Positions 18,517 to 27,364 of a stretch of 64,000 nt of DNA are shown piece by piece; position 1 is the stretch's first letter; every line of letters begins with the position of its first letter. Source of the stretch: Kineosporia succinea (GTDB lineage: Bacteria > Actinomycetota > Actinomycetes > Actinomycetales > Kineosporiaceae). Position numbers and translations under genes: made by a program. The stretch is taken from assembly GCF_030811555.1 (NCBI RefSeq), contig NZ_JAUSQZ010000001.1, positions 1,550,001 to 1,614,000 on the forward strand, given 5' to 3'. Under the pieces are notes generated by a model. It searched no databases and was not told the DNA's origin. It worked only from the letters and a program-made list of their open reading frames with translations.

Positions 18517-20972
18517 CCGGGCTGGGTGGTCGCTTCGGAGGCGGAGCCGCCCAGCAGCTCCGCGATCAGCGACGACACCTCGCCCGAGGCCTCCACCTGG
18601 GTCAGCGTCGCCTGCACGATCAGCTCGATCGAGGTGCTCGTGCGGCCCACGCTGGTGACGATCTCCTCGAACGCGTCGCCGGCCTTGCGCGAGACCTCGG
18701 CCCCCTGGTTCACCCGGGTCGTGGATTCCTGCACCAGCTTGGAGATCTCCCGCGCCGCGTCGGCCGAACGTTCCGCCAGCTTGCGCACCTCCCCCGCGAC
18801 CACCGAGAAGCCCAGACCGTGCTCCCCCGCGCGGGCCGCCTCGATCGAGGCGTTGAACGCGAGAAGGTTGGTCTGGTCGGCGATGTCGCTCATCACCTGC
18901 ACGATCTCGCCGATCTGGGCCGAGCTGCGCTGGATCAGCGAGATCGCCTCCGACGACTCGCGCAGGGCCGCCGATCCGGTCTCGGCGTCCTCCTGGGTCG
19001 AGTCCGACCAGCGGCTGGCGTCGCGGGTACTCATCGAGATCGCCTCGATCGACTCGGTGAGCCGTTGCACCGCAGCGCTCATCGCCTCGGTCTTGGCCTG
19101 CAGGCGCTGCTCGAGCTGTACCTGTTCGGTGACGTCGTACGCGTACTTGATCACCTTCACCGGCTTGCCCGACAGGTCGAGGATCGGGTTGTAGCTGGCC
19201 TGGATCCAGACGTCGCGCCCGTACTTGCCGACCCGGCGGAACCGGCCCGAGCGGAACTCCCCACGCTGCAGGCGCAACCAGAAGTCGCGGTACTCCGGCG
19301 AGGTCACGTAGTCGGGTGTGCAGAAGATGCTGTGGTGCTGGTCGACGATCTCGCGCATCGTGTAGCCCATGGTGGCCAGGAAGTTGTCGTTCGCCGTGAG
19401 GATCTTTCCCTCGAGGTCGAACTCGATCACCGCCTGGGCCCGGTTCAGAGCCGCCACCCGCCCGGCGTACTCAGCGTTGCGCAGCTTCTCGGCCGTCACG
19501 TCGGTGGCGAACTTGACCACCTTGAACGGCTTTCCCTCGGCGTTGAGGATCGGGTTGTAGGTGGCGCGGATCCACACCTCGCGCCCGTCCTTGCCCACCC
19601 GCAGGTACTCGCCCGAGTCGTACTCGCCGCGTGAGAGCTTGTCCCAGAACATCTGGTACTCGGCACTGGCCGCCTCGTCGGAGCGCACGAAGAGCCGGTG
19701 GTGGCGGCCTCGGATTTCCTCGAGGCGGTAACCCATCAGGTCGAGGAAGGCGTCGTTGGCGTCGAGTACCGTTCCCTCGAGGTCGAACTCGATCACCGCC
19801 TGCGAGCGCATGATCGCGGTGATCTTGCCCTCGAAGTCGGCGTTGCGGGTCTTCGCCCCGGTCACGTCGACCGCGAACTTGACCACCTTCCACGGCTTCC
19901 CGTCGATGTCGAAGATCGGGTTGTAGATCGCCTGGAGCCAAACGTCACGGCCGTTGCGGGCGAGGCGGTGGAACTCACCGGAGACGAAATCGCCGTCCCG
20001 CAGTCGTTTCCAGAAGCGCTGGTACTCCTCGGAGTTGGCCTCGGCCGGAGGCACGAACATGCGGTGGTGCTTGCCGATGACCTCGTCCCGGTCGTAGCCC
20101 ATGGTCTCGAGGAAGTTGTCGTTCGCGGTCTGGATCACACCGTTCAGGTCGAACTCGATCACGGCCTGGGACCGGTCGATCGCGGTGACCTTGCCCTCGA
20201 AGTCGGCGTTGGCCCGTTTGACCTGGGTGATGTCGACCGCGAACTTCACCACCTTCCAGGGCTTTCCGTCAATGTCCAGGATCGGGTTGTAGACGGCCTG
20301 CAGCCAGACGTCGCGGCCCCCCTTGCCGACCCGGTGGAACTCGCCGGCCACGAACTCGCCCTCACCCAGGCGCTGCCAGAACTGACGGTAGGCGGCGGAG
20401 CGGGCGTCCTCGGGCGGCACGAACATGCGGTGGTGCTTGCCGATCACCTCGTCCCGCTCGTAGCCCACGGTCTCGAGGAAGTTGTCGTTGACGTCGATCA
20501 CCACCCCGCCCAGGTCGAACTCGATCACGGCCTGGGAGCGGCTGATCGCGTCGATCTTGCCCTGGGCGTCGGCGGCGGCGCGTTTGGCGGCGGTGATGTC
20601 GAGGGCGTACTCGATCACCTTGACCACGTCACCGGCGGCGTCGAGCACGGGCGTCCAGGTGGAGCGGATCCACAGGTCGCGCTTGCCCTGCCAGACCCGG
20701 CGGAACTCGCCGTTCGGGTTGCCGCCCGAACGCAGTTCGTCCCAGAGCCGCTCGTACTCCGGCGACCCGACCACCTCGTCCGGCACCAGGGCGCTGTGGT
20801 TGCGCCCGACCAGCTCACCCGGTGTGTACCCGATCAGGTCGGCGAACCTCTCGTTCACCGCCAGCACGGTTCCGTCCAGCGCGTACTCGGCCCGGGCCTG
20901 CCCGCGCCCGTAAGCCTCGACCTGGCTGCGTAGTTCGGCCAGGTAATCCTCGTCGACCACAGTGTCCGACAC
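18513..20972 (-). CDS. Soluble methyl-accepting chemotaxis protein with five PAS domains (copy A)
   Basis: About 819 residues, colinear with the receptor at 14367-16829. Five PAS/PAC units (motifs such as [27 protein letters not shown]) precede an MCP signalling domain with the same [20 protein letters not shown] tip. There is no transmembrane segment. I place the start at GTG 20972 because GGAGG lies 6 bp upstream; an in-frame GTG/ATG at 21017 would add 15 residues with no equivalent in the paralogue. The four inner PAS units resemble one another strongly, implying internal duplication as well as gene duplication. Confidence 0.88.
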   Translation of the reverse strand: MSDTVVDEDYLAELRSQVEAYGRGQARAEYALDGTVLAVNERFADLIGYTPGELVGRNHSALVPDEVVGSPEYERLWDELRSGGNPNGEFRRVWQGKRDLWIRSTWTPVLDAAGDVVKVIEYALDITAAKRAAADAQGKIDAISRSQAVIEFDLGGVVIDVNDNFLETVGYERDEVIGKHHRMFVPPEDARSAAYRQFWQRLGEGEFVAGEFHRVGKGGRDVWLQAVYNPILDIDGKPWKVVKFAVDITQVKRANADFEGKVTAIDRSQAVIEFDLNGVIQTANDNFLETMGYDRDEVIGKHHRMFVPPAEANSEEYQRFWKRLRDGDFVSGEFHRLARNGRDVWLQAIYNPIFDIDGKPWKVVKFAVDVTGAKTRNADFEGKITAIMRSQAVIEFDLEGTVLDANDAFLDLMGYRLEEIRGRHHRLFVRSDEAASAEYQMFWDKLSRGEYDSGEYLRVGKDGREVWIRATYNPILNAEGKPFKVVKFATDVTAEKLRNAEYAGRVAALNRAQAVIEFDLEGKILTANDNFLATMGYTMREIVDQHHSIFCTPDYVTSPEYRDFWLRLQRGEFRSGRFRRVGKYGRDVWIQASYNPILDLSGKPVKVIKYAYDVTEQVQLEQRLQAKTEAMSAAVQRLTESIEAISMSTRDASRWSDSTQEDAETGSAALRESSEAISLIQRSSAQIGEIVQVMSDIADQTNLLAFNASIEAARAGEHGLGFSVVAGEVRKLAERSADAAREISKLVQESTTRVNQGAEVSRKAGDAFEEIVTSVGRTSTSIELIVQATLTQVEASGEVSSLIAELLGGSASEATTQPG

Positions 20973-21003
20973 CGCGACCTCCGTCCCGTGACGATTGCCG
21001 GAA

Positions 21004-21032
21004 CGCTCGACGGTCACGGCCTCCGGCTTGAG
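21004..21032 (-). promoter_or_regulatory. Motility-sigma-like promoter motif upstream of receptor A
   Basis: Read on the minus strand: CTCA, 17 bp, GTCGAG. It has the same length and end sequences (CTCAA...CGAGCG over 29 bp) as the motif upstream of receptor B, although the middle differs. The proximal end is about 31 bp before the proposed GTG start. Confidence 0.4.
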
Positions 21033-21063
21033 CTCCCCCCGCCCGGCGCCACCCGGCCGGACC

Positions 21064-22278
21064 TCACCCGTTCACTGAACGCAACGGGCCCCAGAGACTG
21101 GGCTGCGACACCAGCCGATCGATCACGGTGTACGCGGCGCCGCTCAGGGCCGCGTAGTCGCCCGCCCGGGCTCGGGTCACACTCATCGGCGCCCAGTCGC
21201 TGAAGACCACCAGTTCCCCGAGCACCGCCGCGACCGTGGGGGCGACGGCGTCGAAGAGCGCGGCGAACGTGCCGCCCAGCACCACCTCGTCGATGTCGGA
21301 GATGTGCGCGACGGCCGCGAGCGCGATGCCGAGGGCCCGGCCGGCGTCGCGAACCGCGTTCAGGGCCGCGGGGTTCCGGTTGGTCACGGCCTCGAGCAGT
21401 GCGGTCGGCGGGGCCCCGGCAGGCAGCCCGGCGGCGCGCAGCAGCGCGTGCTGACCCGCGACGTCCTCCAGCCGCACCAGACCGGACCCGGCCGAACCAC
21501 CCGAACCCACCACCACGTGCCCGATCTCCCCGGCCCAGCCGTGCCGCCCGGCGATCAGCTCTCCGTCGAGCACCCGGGCCCCGCCGATCCCGATCTCGCC
21601 GGAGACGTAGAAGAAGCTGGGTTCCGTCCCACCGGCCGGATCGGTGACGCGCACCCGGATCTCGGCCCGGGCGGCCAGGTCGGCCTCGTTGGCGACCGCG
21701 AAACCGGCCGCCCCGGCCACGGTTCCGGCCGGCAACAGGCTCAGCGTGTCGAGGTCGCGCCAGCCCAGGTTGGGCGCGGTGCGCAGCACCGAGTTGGCGT
21801 CGAGCAGGCCGGGCAGCGCCAGGGTCGCCCCGGCCACGCGCATCCCCTGCGCGACCACGGACGCCCTCACCTCGTCCGCGACCCTCCGCAGACGGCCCGC
21901 CACCTCGGAGGGCTCGGACCCGCGCAGGTCACCCCGCACCATCTGCTCGGCGACGACCTCACCGGTCAGGTCGAGCGCCCGTACACCCAGGTAGTCGACA
22001 TTGACCTCGAGACCGAGGGCGGCGAGGGTGCGCGCGGCGGGCACGAGCGGCACCGCCGGACGGCCCCGCGGCAGCGCCACCGGGGCCAGCTCCCGCACCA
22101 GGCCGAACTCCACCAGCCGGTCGACCAGGTTGGTCACCGCGGCCCGGGACAGGCCGGTGCGGGCCGCCACCTGGGCCCGGGACACCGGCTCGGCGGACTC
22201 CAGCACGGCCGACAGGGCGAGCGAGAGGTTGTGCTCACGCATCCCGTCCTGCCGGGCCGGCGCAACGGCGGGTGACAT
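21064..22278 (-). CDS. ROK-family transcriptional repressor (XylR-like)
   Basis: 404 residues: an N-terminal winged helix ([23 protein letters not shown], about residues 37-60) and a C-terminal ROK/ASKHA sugar-sensing domain ([32 protein letters not shown]). ROK repressors of this kind bind upstream of pentose genes and release on binding sugar. It is divergent from xylA with 79 bp between starts, the standard position for XylR. One oddity: the usual zinc-binding cysteine cluster after GHV (CxCGxxGCxE) is replaced by [15 protein letters not shown], with no cysteines. Confidence 0.88.
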   Translation of the reverse strand: MSPAVAPARQDGMREHNLSLALSAVLESAEPVSRAQVAARTGLSRAAVTNLVDRLVEFGLVRELAPVALPRGRPAVPLVPAARTLAALGLEVNVDYLGVRALDLTGEVVAEQMVRGDLRGSEPSEVAGRLRRVADEVRASVVAQGMRVAGATLALPGLLDANSVLRTAPNLGWRDLDTLSLLPAGTVAGAAGFAVANEADLAARAEIRVRVTDPAGGTEPSFFYVSGEIGIGGARVLDGELIAGRHGWAGEIGHVVVGSGGSAGSGLVRLEDVAGQHALLRAAGLPAGAPPTALLEAVTNRNPAALNAVRDAGRALGIALAAVAHISDIDEVVLGGTFAALFDAVAPTVAAVLGELVVFSDWAPMSVTRARAGDYAALSGAAYTVIDRLVSQPSLWGPLRSVNG

Positions 22279-22281
22279 GTC

Positions 22282-22333
22282 TTGACCCTACCGTCGGCGA
22301 TGGATAAATTCACGGCGTAGATTAAATGCATCC
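22282..22333 (+). promoter_or_regulatory. xylA promoter with overlapping AT-rich operator candidate
   Basis: TTGACC (22282-22287), 17 bp, TAAATT (22305-22310) gives a good housekeeping promoter reading toward xylA. An imperfect inverted repeat, GGATAAATTC at 22302 and AAATGCATCC ending at 22333, overlaps the -10 and start region. A ROK repressor bound there would block xylA. Confidence 0.6.
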
Positions 22334-22357
22334 GCGATGCGACTGGAGTGTTCCGCG

Positions 22358-23548
22358 ATGACGCGTAAGCCCACCCCCGCCGACCGTTTCTCGTTCGGGC
22401 TCTGGACGGTCGGCTGGCCGGGTCAGGACCAGTTCGGCAGTGCCAGCCGCCCCGATCTCGACCCGGTCGAGTCGGTGCACAAGCTGGCCGAGCTCGGCGC
22501 CGCTCACGTCACCTTTCACGATGACGACGTGGTGCCGTTCGGCAGCAGCGAGACCGAGCGGGAGAAGATTCTCGAGCGGTTCAAGGGTGCGCTGGCCGAC
22601 ACCGGCATCACCGTCGAGATGCTCACCACCAACACCTTCAGCCACCCGATCTTCAAGGACGGCGCGTTCACCTCGAACGACCGCCGGGTGCGCCGATACG
22701 GCCTGCGCAAGGTCATCCGCAACGTCGACCTGGCCGCCGAGCTCGGGGCCGACACCTTCGTGATGTGGGGCGGGCGCGAGGGCGCGGAGTACGACAGCGC
22801 CAAGGACCTGAACGCCGCCCACGACCGCTACGCCGAGGGCATCGACACCGTCGCGGCGTACATCAAGGAGAAGGGCTACGGCCTGCGGATCGCGATCGAG
22901 CCCAAGCCGAACGAGCCGCGCGGCGACATCCTGCTGCCGACCGTCGGTCACGCGCTCGGCCTGATCGCCAAGCTCGAGCACGGTGACATCGTCGGGCTCA
23001 ACCCGGAGGTCGGCCACGAGCAGATGGCCGGGCTGAACTACACGACCGGCATCGCGCAGGCACTGTGGGCGGGCAAGCTCTTCCACATCGACCTCAACGG
23101 CCAGAAGAGCATCAAGTACGACCAGGACCTGGTGTTCGGCCACGGCGACCTGTTCTCCGCGTTCGCCACCGTGGACCTGATCGAGAACGGCTTCCCGGCC
23201 GGCGGCCCGACCTACGACGGCCCGCGCCACTTCGACTACAAGCCCTCGCGCACCGAGGACAAGCAGGGTGTGTGGGACTCGGCGGCCGCGAACATGGCCA
23301 GCTACCTGCTGCTCGCCGAGCGGGCCCGGGCGTTCCGCGCCGACCCCGAGGTGCAGGAGGCGCTGGCCTACTCCGGTGTGCTCGAGCTCGCGCAGCCCAC
23401 GCTGGCCGAGGGCGAGACTCTCGCCGACCTGCTGGCCGACCGCAGCACCTACGAGGACTTCGACGTGGAGGCCGTCGCCGAGCGCGGTTTCGGCTTCGTG
23501 CGGCTGAACCAGCTGGCGCTGGAGCACGCCGTCGGCGCGCGCTCCTAG
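22358..23548 (+). CDS. xylA: Xylose isomerase
   Basis: 396 residues of the short actinobacterial class of xylose isomerase. Diagnostic segments are [21 protein letters not shown] (catalytic His), FVMWGGREG, the metal-binding [22 protein letters not shown] and HIDLNGQ, and [10 protein letters not shown]. It converts D-xylose to D-xylulose in the cytoplasm. The ATG at 22358 has GGAG 9 bp upstream. It is divergent from its likely repressor. No xylB kinase follows; instead the stop overlaps by 3 bp a tiny gene on the opposite strand. Confidence 0.97.
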   Translation: MTRKPTPADRFSFGLWTVGWPGQDQFGSASRPDLDPVESVHKLAELGAAHVTFHDDDVVPFGSSETEREKILERFKGALADTGITVEMLTTNTFSHPIFKDGAFTSNDRRVRRYGLRKVIRNVDLAAELGADTFVMWGGREGAEYDSAKDLNAAHDRYAEGIDTVAAYIKEKGYGLRIAIEPKPNEPRGDILLPTVGHALGLIAKLEHGDIVGLNPEVGHEQMAGLNYTTGIAQALWAGKLFHIDLNGQKSIKYDQDLVFGHGDLFSAFATVDLIENGFPAGGPTYDGPRHFDYKPSRTEDKQGVWDSAAANMASYLLLAERARAFRADPEVQEALAYSGVLELAQPTLAEGETLADLLADRSTYEDFDVEAVAERGFGFVRLNQLALEHAVGARS

Positions 23549-23706
23549 TCCTCCTTCTGGTTCGGTGGCGCGGTCTCCAGGGTTTCCAGGAACTCGCTGC
23601 CCTCGTCACTGATCCGGTGGGCGTTGCGGGAGTCACGCAGATACATGCCGATCACGGCTCCCACGGCCACCACCGTGAGGAGCAGGCACACGCTGACGAG
23701 AAACAT
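23545..23706 (-). CDS. 53-residue single-pass membrane protein
   Basis: An ATG at 23706, preceded by GGAGGTACCG, opens a 53-residue frame beginning [20 protein letters not shown] (one membrane helix), then [11 protein letters not shown] and an acidic tail ending PPNQKED. The strong ribosome binding site and protein-like composition support it. The N-terminal helix followed by a charged tail suggests a bitopic inner-membrane protein. It converges on xylA, stop codons overlapping. No family recognised. Confidence 0.65.
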   Translation of the reverse strand: MFLVSVCLLLTVVAVGAVIGMYLRDSRNAHRISDEGSEFLETLETAPPNQKED

Positions 23707-23821
23707 CGGTACCTCCTTCGCGCGGATCCCCGAGTGACAGCCTCAGGCTAGAGCCGGGGTTCCGGGCGAAGAGGGCCGTAACCGGCGTACCGGGTGCGGT
23801 TTCACCCGGCCCCGGTAATCA

Positions 23822-23857
23822 GAACGGCCGCACTCATGTGAATGAGTGCGGCCGTTC
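23822..23857 (-). terminator. Hairpin after the GH26 gene
   Basis: A perfect 16-bp stem (GAACGGCCGCACTCAT and its complement) with a 4-nt GTGA loop, 17 bp beyond the GH26 stop. There is no clear T-run, so it could also protect the 3' end of the transcript. Confidence 0.65.
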
Positions 23858-23873
23858 CGGCGTTCCGGTGGAT

Positions 23874-25583
23874 CTACTGGTTACCGGACGACTCCGCGTC
23901 GGAGGCGATCATCGTCTGGTAGATGCCGGCCGCGTTCGGGTTCTGGTTGGGCGCGAAGATGGCCCCGGCGTAGTAGCTGGCGTCTTCGTTGAAGTACGCC
24001 TCGTAGGCCAGGTCCGAGCCCATGCTCTTGAAGAACTCGAACATCTTGTTGACGTACAGCGCGTTGTCGCCGCCGTTCGCCCCGGCGCTGCCGGTGCCCG
24101 GGTAGACGCCCCACTCCGGGATGGTGAGCTTCTTGCCGTGCTCCTTGGCGAACCCGGCCCAGAACTTCAGCCCGAACTCACCGTTCAGGTGCTGGTCCCA
24201 GGTCTGGTCGTTGTTGGCGCCCGGCCACATGTCGTACGAGTCGATGCCGACGTAGTCGACGTACTCGTCACCCGGGTAGGCCTGCGTGGCGTCGGCGAGA
24301 CCCGCACTGACACCGCGGTTCACGGTCCAGTCCCACTTCAGGTCGGGAGCCGTGGTGCGCGCGCTCTTCACGATCTGCCGGAAGCACTCGGCGAACTGCC
24401 CCGGGTTGCTCGCGCTCCACTTGTACCAGTTGCCGTTGAACTCCCAGCCCAGCCGGATGATCGAGTCGTCCATCCCGGCGTCCTTGAAGTTCTGGCCGAA
24501 CTGGACCCACTTGTCGTTGTACTGCCCGGCCGCACAGCCCGCCATGGTGGCGCTGTCGTCGGCCTCCGGCACCGGGGCCACCCCGAGCGCCATCGTGTAC
24601 GGCGTGTCCTTCCAGGCCGAGAACACCCAGGCCGGGTTGATCACGTCGTCCCAGGTCTGACGGGCCGGCCAGGTGACCGCCACGTCGACCGGGGCACCCC
24701 GCCACTGGCCGAAAGCGTCGACGTCGGCGGGGTTGTCGCCCGGCATGAACACGCCGCTGGCGCCCCACGGCACCCCGGAACGGTTCGGGATGTCGCACGA
24801 GGGCGTCGTCTCGGCACCCGGTTCGGCCGGCGTGGCCGTGGTGGACGGGGTGCCGGTGGACGTGGTGGTGGACGCGGTCGTGGTGGACGTTGTGCTGGTC
24901 GTCGTGCTGGTCTCGCCGGTGGCGGTGGACGACGGGGTGGCCGTCTGCCCCTCGCCCGCGGTCGCCGAGCCCGTGGCCGTGCCGGTGGTGGGCTCGTCGG
25001 TCGAGGTCGAGCAGGTTCCCGGGGCGGTGACCCCGTCGGACGGGCTCACGCTGCCCGTCACCGTGGGCAGCCCGGTGCCCGGCAGGGTCGGCGAACCGGT
25101 CTGGTCGCCCGAGGGCGCGACCGTGGCGCTCGGCGCCAGCGAGGTGGTCGTGGTGCTCGTGGTGAAACTGCCCGAGGTGTAACCCTGTTCGCCGGTGCTC
25201 GTCGCCGTCGGGTAGTTCGGGTCGGTGGTGACGGAACCCGTCGGGCCCGTGGTGGCCGAGGCCGAGGGACCGACCGTCGGCGTCTCGGTGCCCGGGCCCG
25301 GCGGGGTGCTCGGGCGGTCCTTGTCCGGATTGACGTCGTCCTGCCAGCGCCCGGGCCAGTTGGCCGTGCTGCGGCGGTGTTCACGACGCCACTTCTTGCT
25401 CTTGGGCTTGTGTGAGTAGTCCGAGATGTAGGCCGCGCCGTCGGTGCTCGTCCAGGAGACGGCCGGCCCGACCGCTGTCTTTTCCGGTTTCGGATCCTGG
25501 CCGGCGATCGCCGGCACGGTCCCGATGGCGGCCGCGACCACCACCAGTGCGGTCGCCCCCACCACCCGCTTCTTGGTCAGCAC
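23874..25583 (-). CDS. Secreted GH26-family glycoside hydrolase (beta-mannanase-like) with Ser/Thr linker
   Basis: About 569 residues. A signal peptide (LTKKRVVGATALVVVAAA...IAGQ, about 28 residues) is followed by a short basic segment, then a very low-complexity Ser/Thr/Pro/Gly linker at about residues 75-260, then a GH26-like barrel. The acid/base is likely Glu in IIRLGWEFNGNWYKW and the nucleophile Glu in LTIPEWGVYPG, the pattern of GH26 mannanases. It would cut beta-mannan-type polymers outside the cell; the substrate is inferred. The GTG start at 25583 follows GGGGAG. The linker is a plausible target of the Pmt encoded at 10091-11689. Confidence 0.85.
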   Translation of the reverse strand: MLTKKRVVGATALVVVAAAIGTVPAIAGQDPKPEKTAVGPAVSWTSTDGAAYISDYSHKPKSKKWRREHRRSTANWPGRWQDDVNPDKDRPSTPPGPGTETPTVGPSASATTGPTGSVTTDPNYPTATSTGEQGYTSGSFTTSTTTTSLAPSATVAPSGDQTGSPTLPGTGLPTVTGSVSPSDGVTAPGTCSTSTDEPTTGTATGSATAGEGQTATPSSTATGETSTTTSTTSTTTASTTTSTGTPSTTATPAEPGAETTPSCDIPNRSGVPWGASGVFMPGDNPADVDAFGQWRGAPVDVAVTWPARQTWDDVINPAWVFSAWKDTPYTMALGVAPVPEADDSATMAGCAAGQYNDKWVQFGQNFKDAGMDDSIIRLGWEFNGNWYKWSASNPGQFAECFRQIVKSARTTAPDLKWDWTVNRGVSAGLADATQAYPGDEYVDYVGIDSYDMWPGANNDQTWDQHLNGEFGLKFWAGFAKEHGKKLTIPEWGVYPGTGSAGANGGDNALYVNKMFEFFKSMGSDLAYEAYFNEDASYYAGAIFAPNQNPNAAGIYQTMIASDAESSGNQ

Positions 25584-26051
25584 GCCTTGCCACTCCCCTG
25601 TTCGGCTCGTCTGGCGATCCACGCCGAGTCGGCGCAGGTAACAGAGTGCAGTCACGCAATTGTCTGAATCTTAAAGAGACGTCAAGTTCAAACAGTTTCA
25701 CGACGGAGTGTCACTGTTTCCTGACATACAGAAAGAGTCTGCAGTTCAGGATGGGATTCAGGGGATGTGCGCAGCCTGTCACCGTGCCCGTTTTGTTACC
25801 ACTCGTCCAGGGGCGCATCCGTGCTGCCCAGCACCCGAGACGGCAGGTCAGGCGGCACTTTTGACGACTACGGAACGTACGGGGGCAGTGCCGGTGCAAT
25901 TTCTGACAACGAGCGACGCGTTCCACCGGATCAAACTCAGCGTCATCAACCATGATCAAGAAAGATGATCAAGCCGTTACTCTCACAGCCGGGTCACAGC
26001 TACGCACTTACCCGGCGGGCGGGCCGGTACCGATCGTGTTAGACCTGCCGC
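25584..26051. other. Intergenic region, no gene seen
   Basis: 468 bp between the divergent GH26 and CDF genes, clearly less GC-rich than the surroundings. Short open frames occur but lack ribosome binding sites and protein-like composition. It should hold both promoters; on the minus strand TTGACG near 25677 is a possible -35 for the GH26 gene. A near direct repeat of TGATCAAG lies shortly before the CDF gene (about 25951-25973). Confidence 0.5.
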
Positions 26052-27077
26052 ATGCCCGGTGACCCACAGAACGAAGCACTTCCGACCAGGGCCGACCAGG
26101 TACCGGAACCGTCGATCGTCCACATCCCGATGGAACTCACCGGGGAGGACGGCGGTGACGAGAGCACTCTCACGATCGCGGTGGCCTTCGCCGCCAATCT
26201 CCTCATCGCGATAGCGAAGTCGGTCGCCGCCGTCCTCACCGGCTCGGCCTCCCTGGTCGCCGAGGCGGCGCACTCCTGGGCCGACACCGGCAACGAGATC
26301 TTCCTGGTCGTCGCCAACCGCCGGTCCCGCCGGGCGGCCGACGCCACGCATCCGCACGGCTACGGCCGGGAGGCCTACGTCTGGTCGATGTTCGCGGCGC
26401 TCGGCCTGTTCGTCGCCGGGGCCGCGGTGTCCGTGACCCACGGCGTGCAGGAGCTGTTCAACGGCGAGGAGGCCGGCGACTTCATCATCGGCTACGTCGT
26501 GCTCGCGGTCTCGTTCCTGCTCGAGGGCACGTCGTTCCTGCAGTCGCTGCGCCAGGCCCGGCCGGAGGCCGCGTCGATGCAGCGCGACGTGTTCGAGCAC
26601 GTGCTCCAGACCTCCGACCCGACGCTGCGGGCGGTGTTCTTCGAGGACTCGGCCGCGCTCATCGGCATCCTCATCGCCGGCGGCGGGCTGGCCCTGCACC
26701 AGATCACCGGCTCCCCGATCCCCGACGCGATCGGCTCGATCCTGGTCGGCCTGGTGCTCGGGGTGGTCGCGATCGTGCTGATCCAGCGCAACCGCAGCTT
26801 CCTGATCGGTCAGGAGGCCGACCCGCGCGTGCGGTCCCAGGTGATCCAGGCCCTCCTGGAGCTCCCCGAGGTGGCCCGGGTGACCTACCTGCGCATCGAG
26901 ATCATCGGCCCGCGCATGGTCACCCTGATCGGCGACGTCGACCTGGCCGGTGACGACGTGGAGTCCCACCTGGCGGTGCGGCTGCGGGCCCTGGAGGCCA
27001 AGATCGCGGCGTCCCCCGCCGTGGCCGGCGTGGTGCTGAGCCTCTCCTCGCCCGACGAGGCCTCGCTCGAGGCCTGA
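26052..27077 (+). CDS. Cation diffusion facilitator (CDF) family metal transporter
   Basis: 341 residues with about six membrane helices and a C-terminal cytoplasmic domain (about 255-341). The metal-site motif is in SLVAEAAHSWADTGNEIFL (helix 2, HxxxD), followed by THPHGYGREAYVWSMFAALGLF, typical of CDF/SLC30 proteins. It should export Zn2+, Fe2+ or Mn2+ in exchange for protons; specificity is not readable. The ATG at 26052 is used; an internal ATG at 26130 would remove a soluble 26-residue tail. A 12-bp tandem array begins 3 bp after the stop. Confidence 0.92.
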   Translation: MPGDPQNEALPTRADQVPEPSIVHIPMELTGEDGGDESTLTIAVAFAANLLIAIAKSVAAVLTGSASLVAEAAHSWADTGNEIFLVVANRRSRRAADATHPHGYGREAYVWSMFAALGLFVAGAAVSVTHGVQELFNGEEAGDFIIGYVVLAVSFLLEGTSFLQSLRQARPEAASMQRDVFEHVLQTSDPTLRAVFFEDSAALIGILIAGGGLALHQITGSPIPDAIGSILVGLVLGVVAIVLIQRNRSFLIGQEADPRVRSQVIQALLELPEVARVTYLRIEIIGPRMVTLIGDVDLAGDDVESHLAVRLRALEAKIAASPAVAGVVLSLSSPDEASLEA

Positions 27078-27080
27078 CCG

Positions 27081-27176
27081 GAAGCCCCACCAGAAGCCTG
27101 ACGAGAAGCCCGGCCAGAAGCCCGACGAGAAGCCCGGTCGGAAGCCCGGTCGGAAGCCCGGTCGGAAGCCCGGCCA
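27081..27176. repeat. 12-bp tandem repeat, 8 units
   Basis: Eight contiguous 12-bp units with consensus GAAGCCCGGTCG (three exact copies in the middle, others with one to four changes), starting 3 bp after the CDF stop. The remaining ~190 bp before the permease start hold no gene I can support. Confidence 0.85.
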
Positions 27177-27364
27177 GCACCCCGGCCGAAGGCCCGCCCC
27201 GCGCTCGTTCCCGCGTTCCGGTGGCGCATCCACCGCCGGGGGCTTACTACTGGTTCACGCGCACTCTAGAACTGAATTCTGATAGTTGACCCGGTCATGG
27301 GCGAGGGGGACGTCGTGGAGGGCGCCTGACCGCGCCCTGGCCCCGGCTGGAAGAAGGTGCCGAG

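Noticed and set aside
25711-25959. An 82-residue minus-strand frame between the GH26 and CDF genes
   Set aside because: No ribosome binding site, unusual composition, and it fills a promoter region.
27081-27260. KPGR/KPDE-type peptide repeat after the CDF gene, like a wall-spanning region
   Set aside because: It lies in a frame different from the CDF gene, after its stop, with no start codon or ribosome binding site; best read as a DNA repeat.
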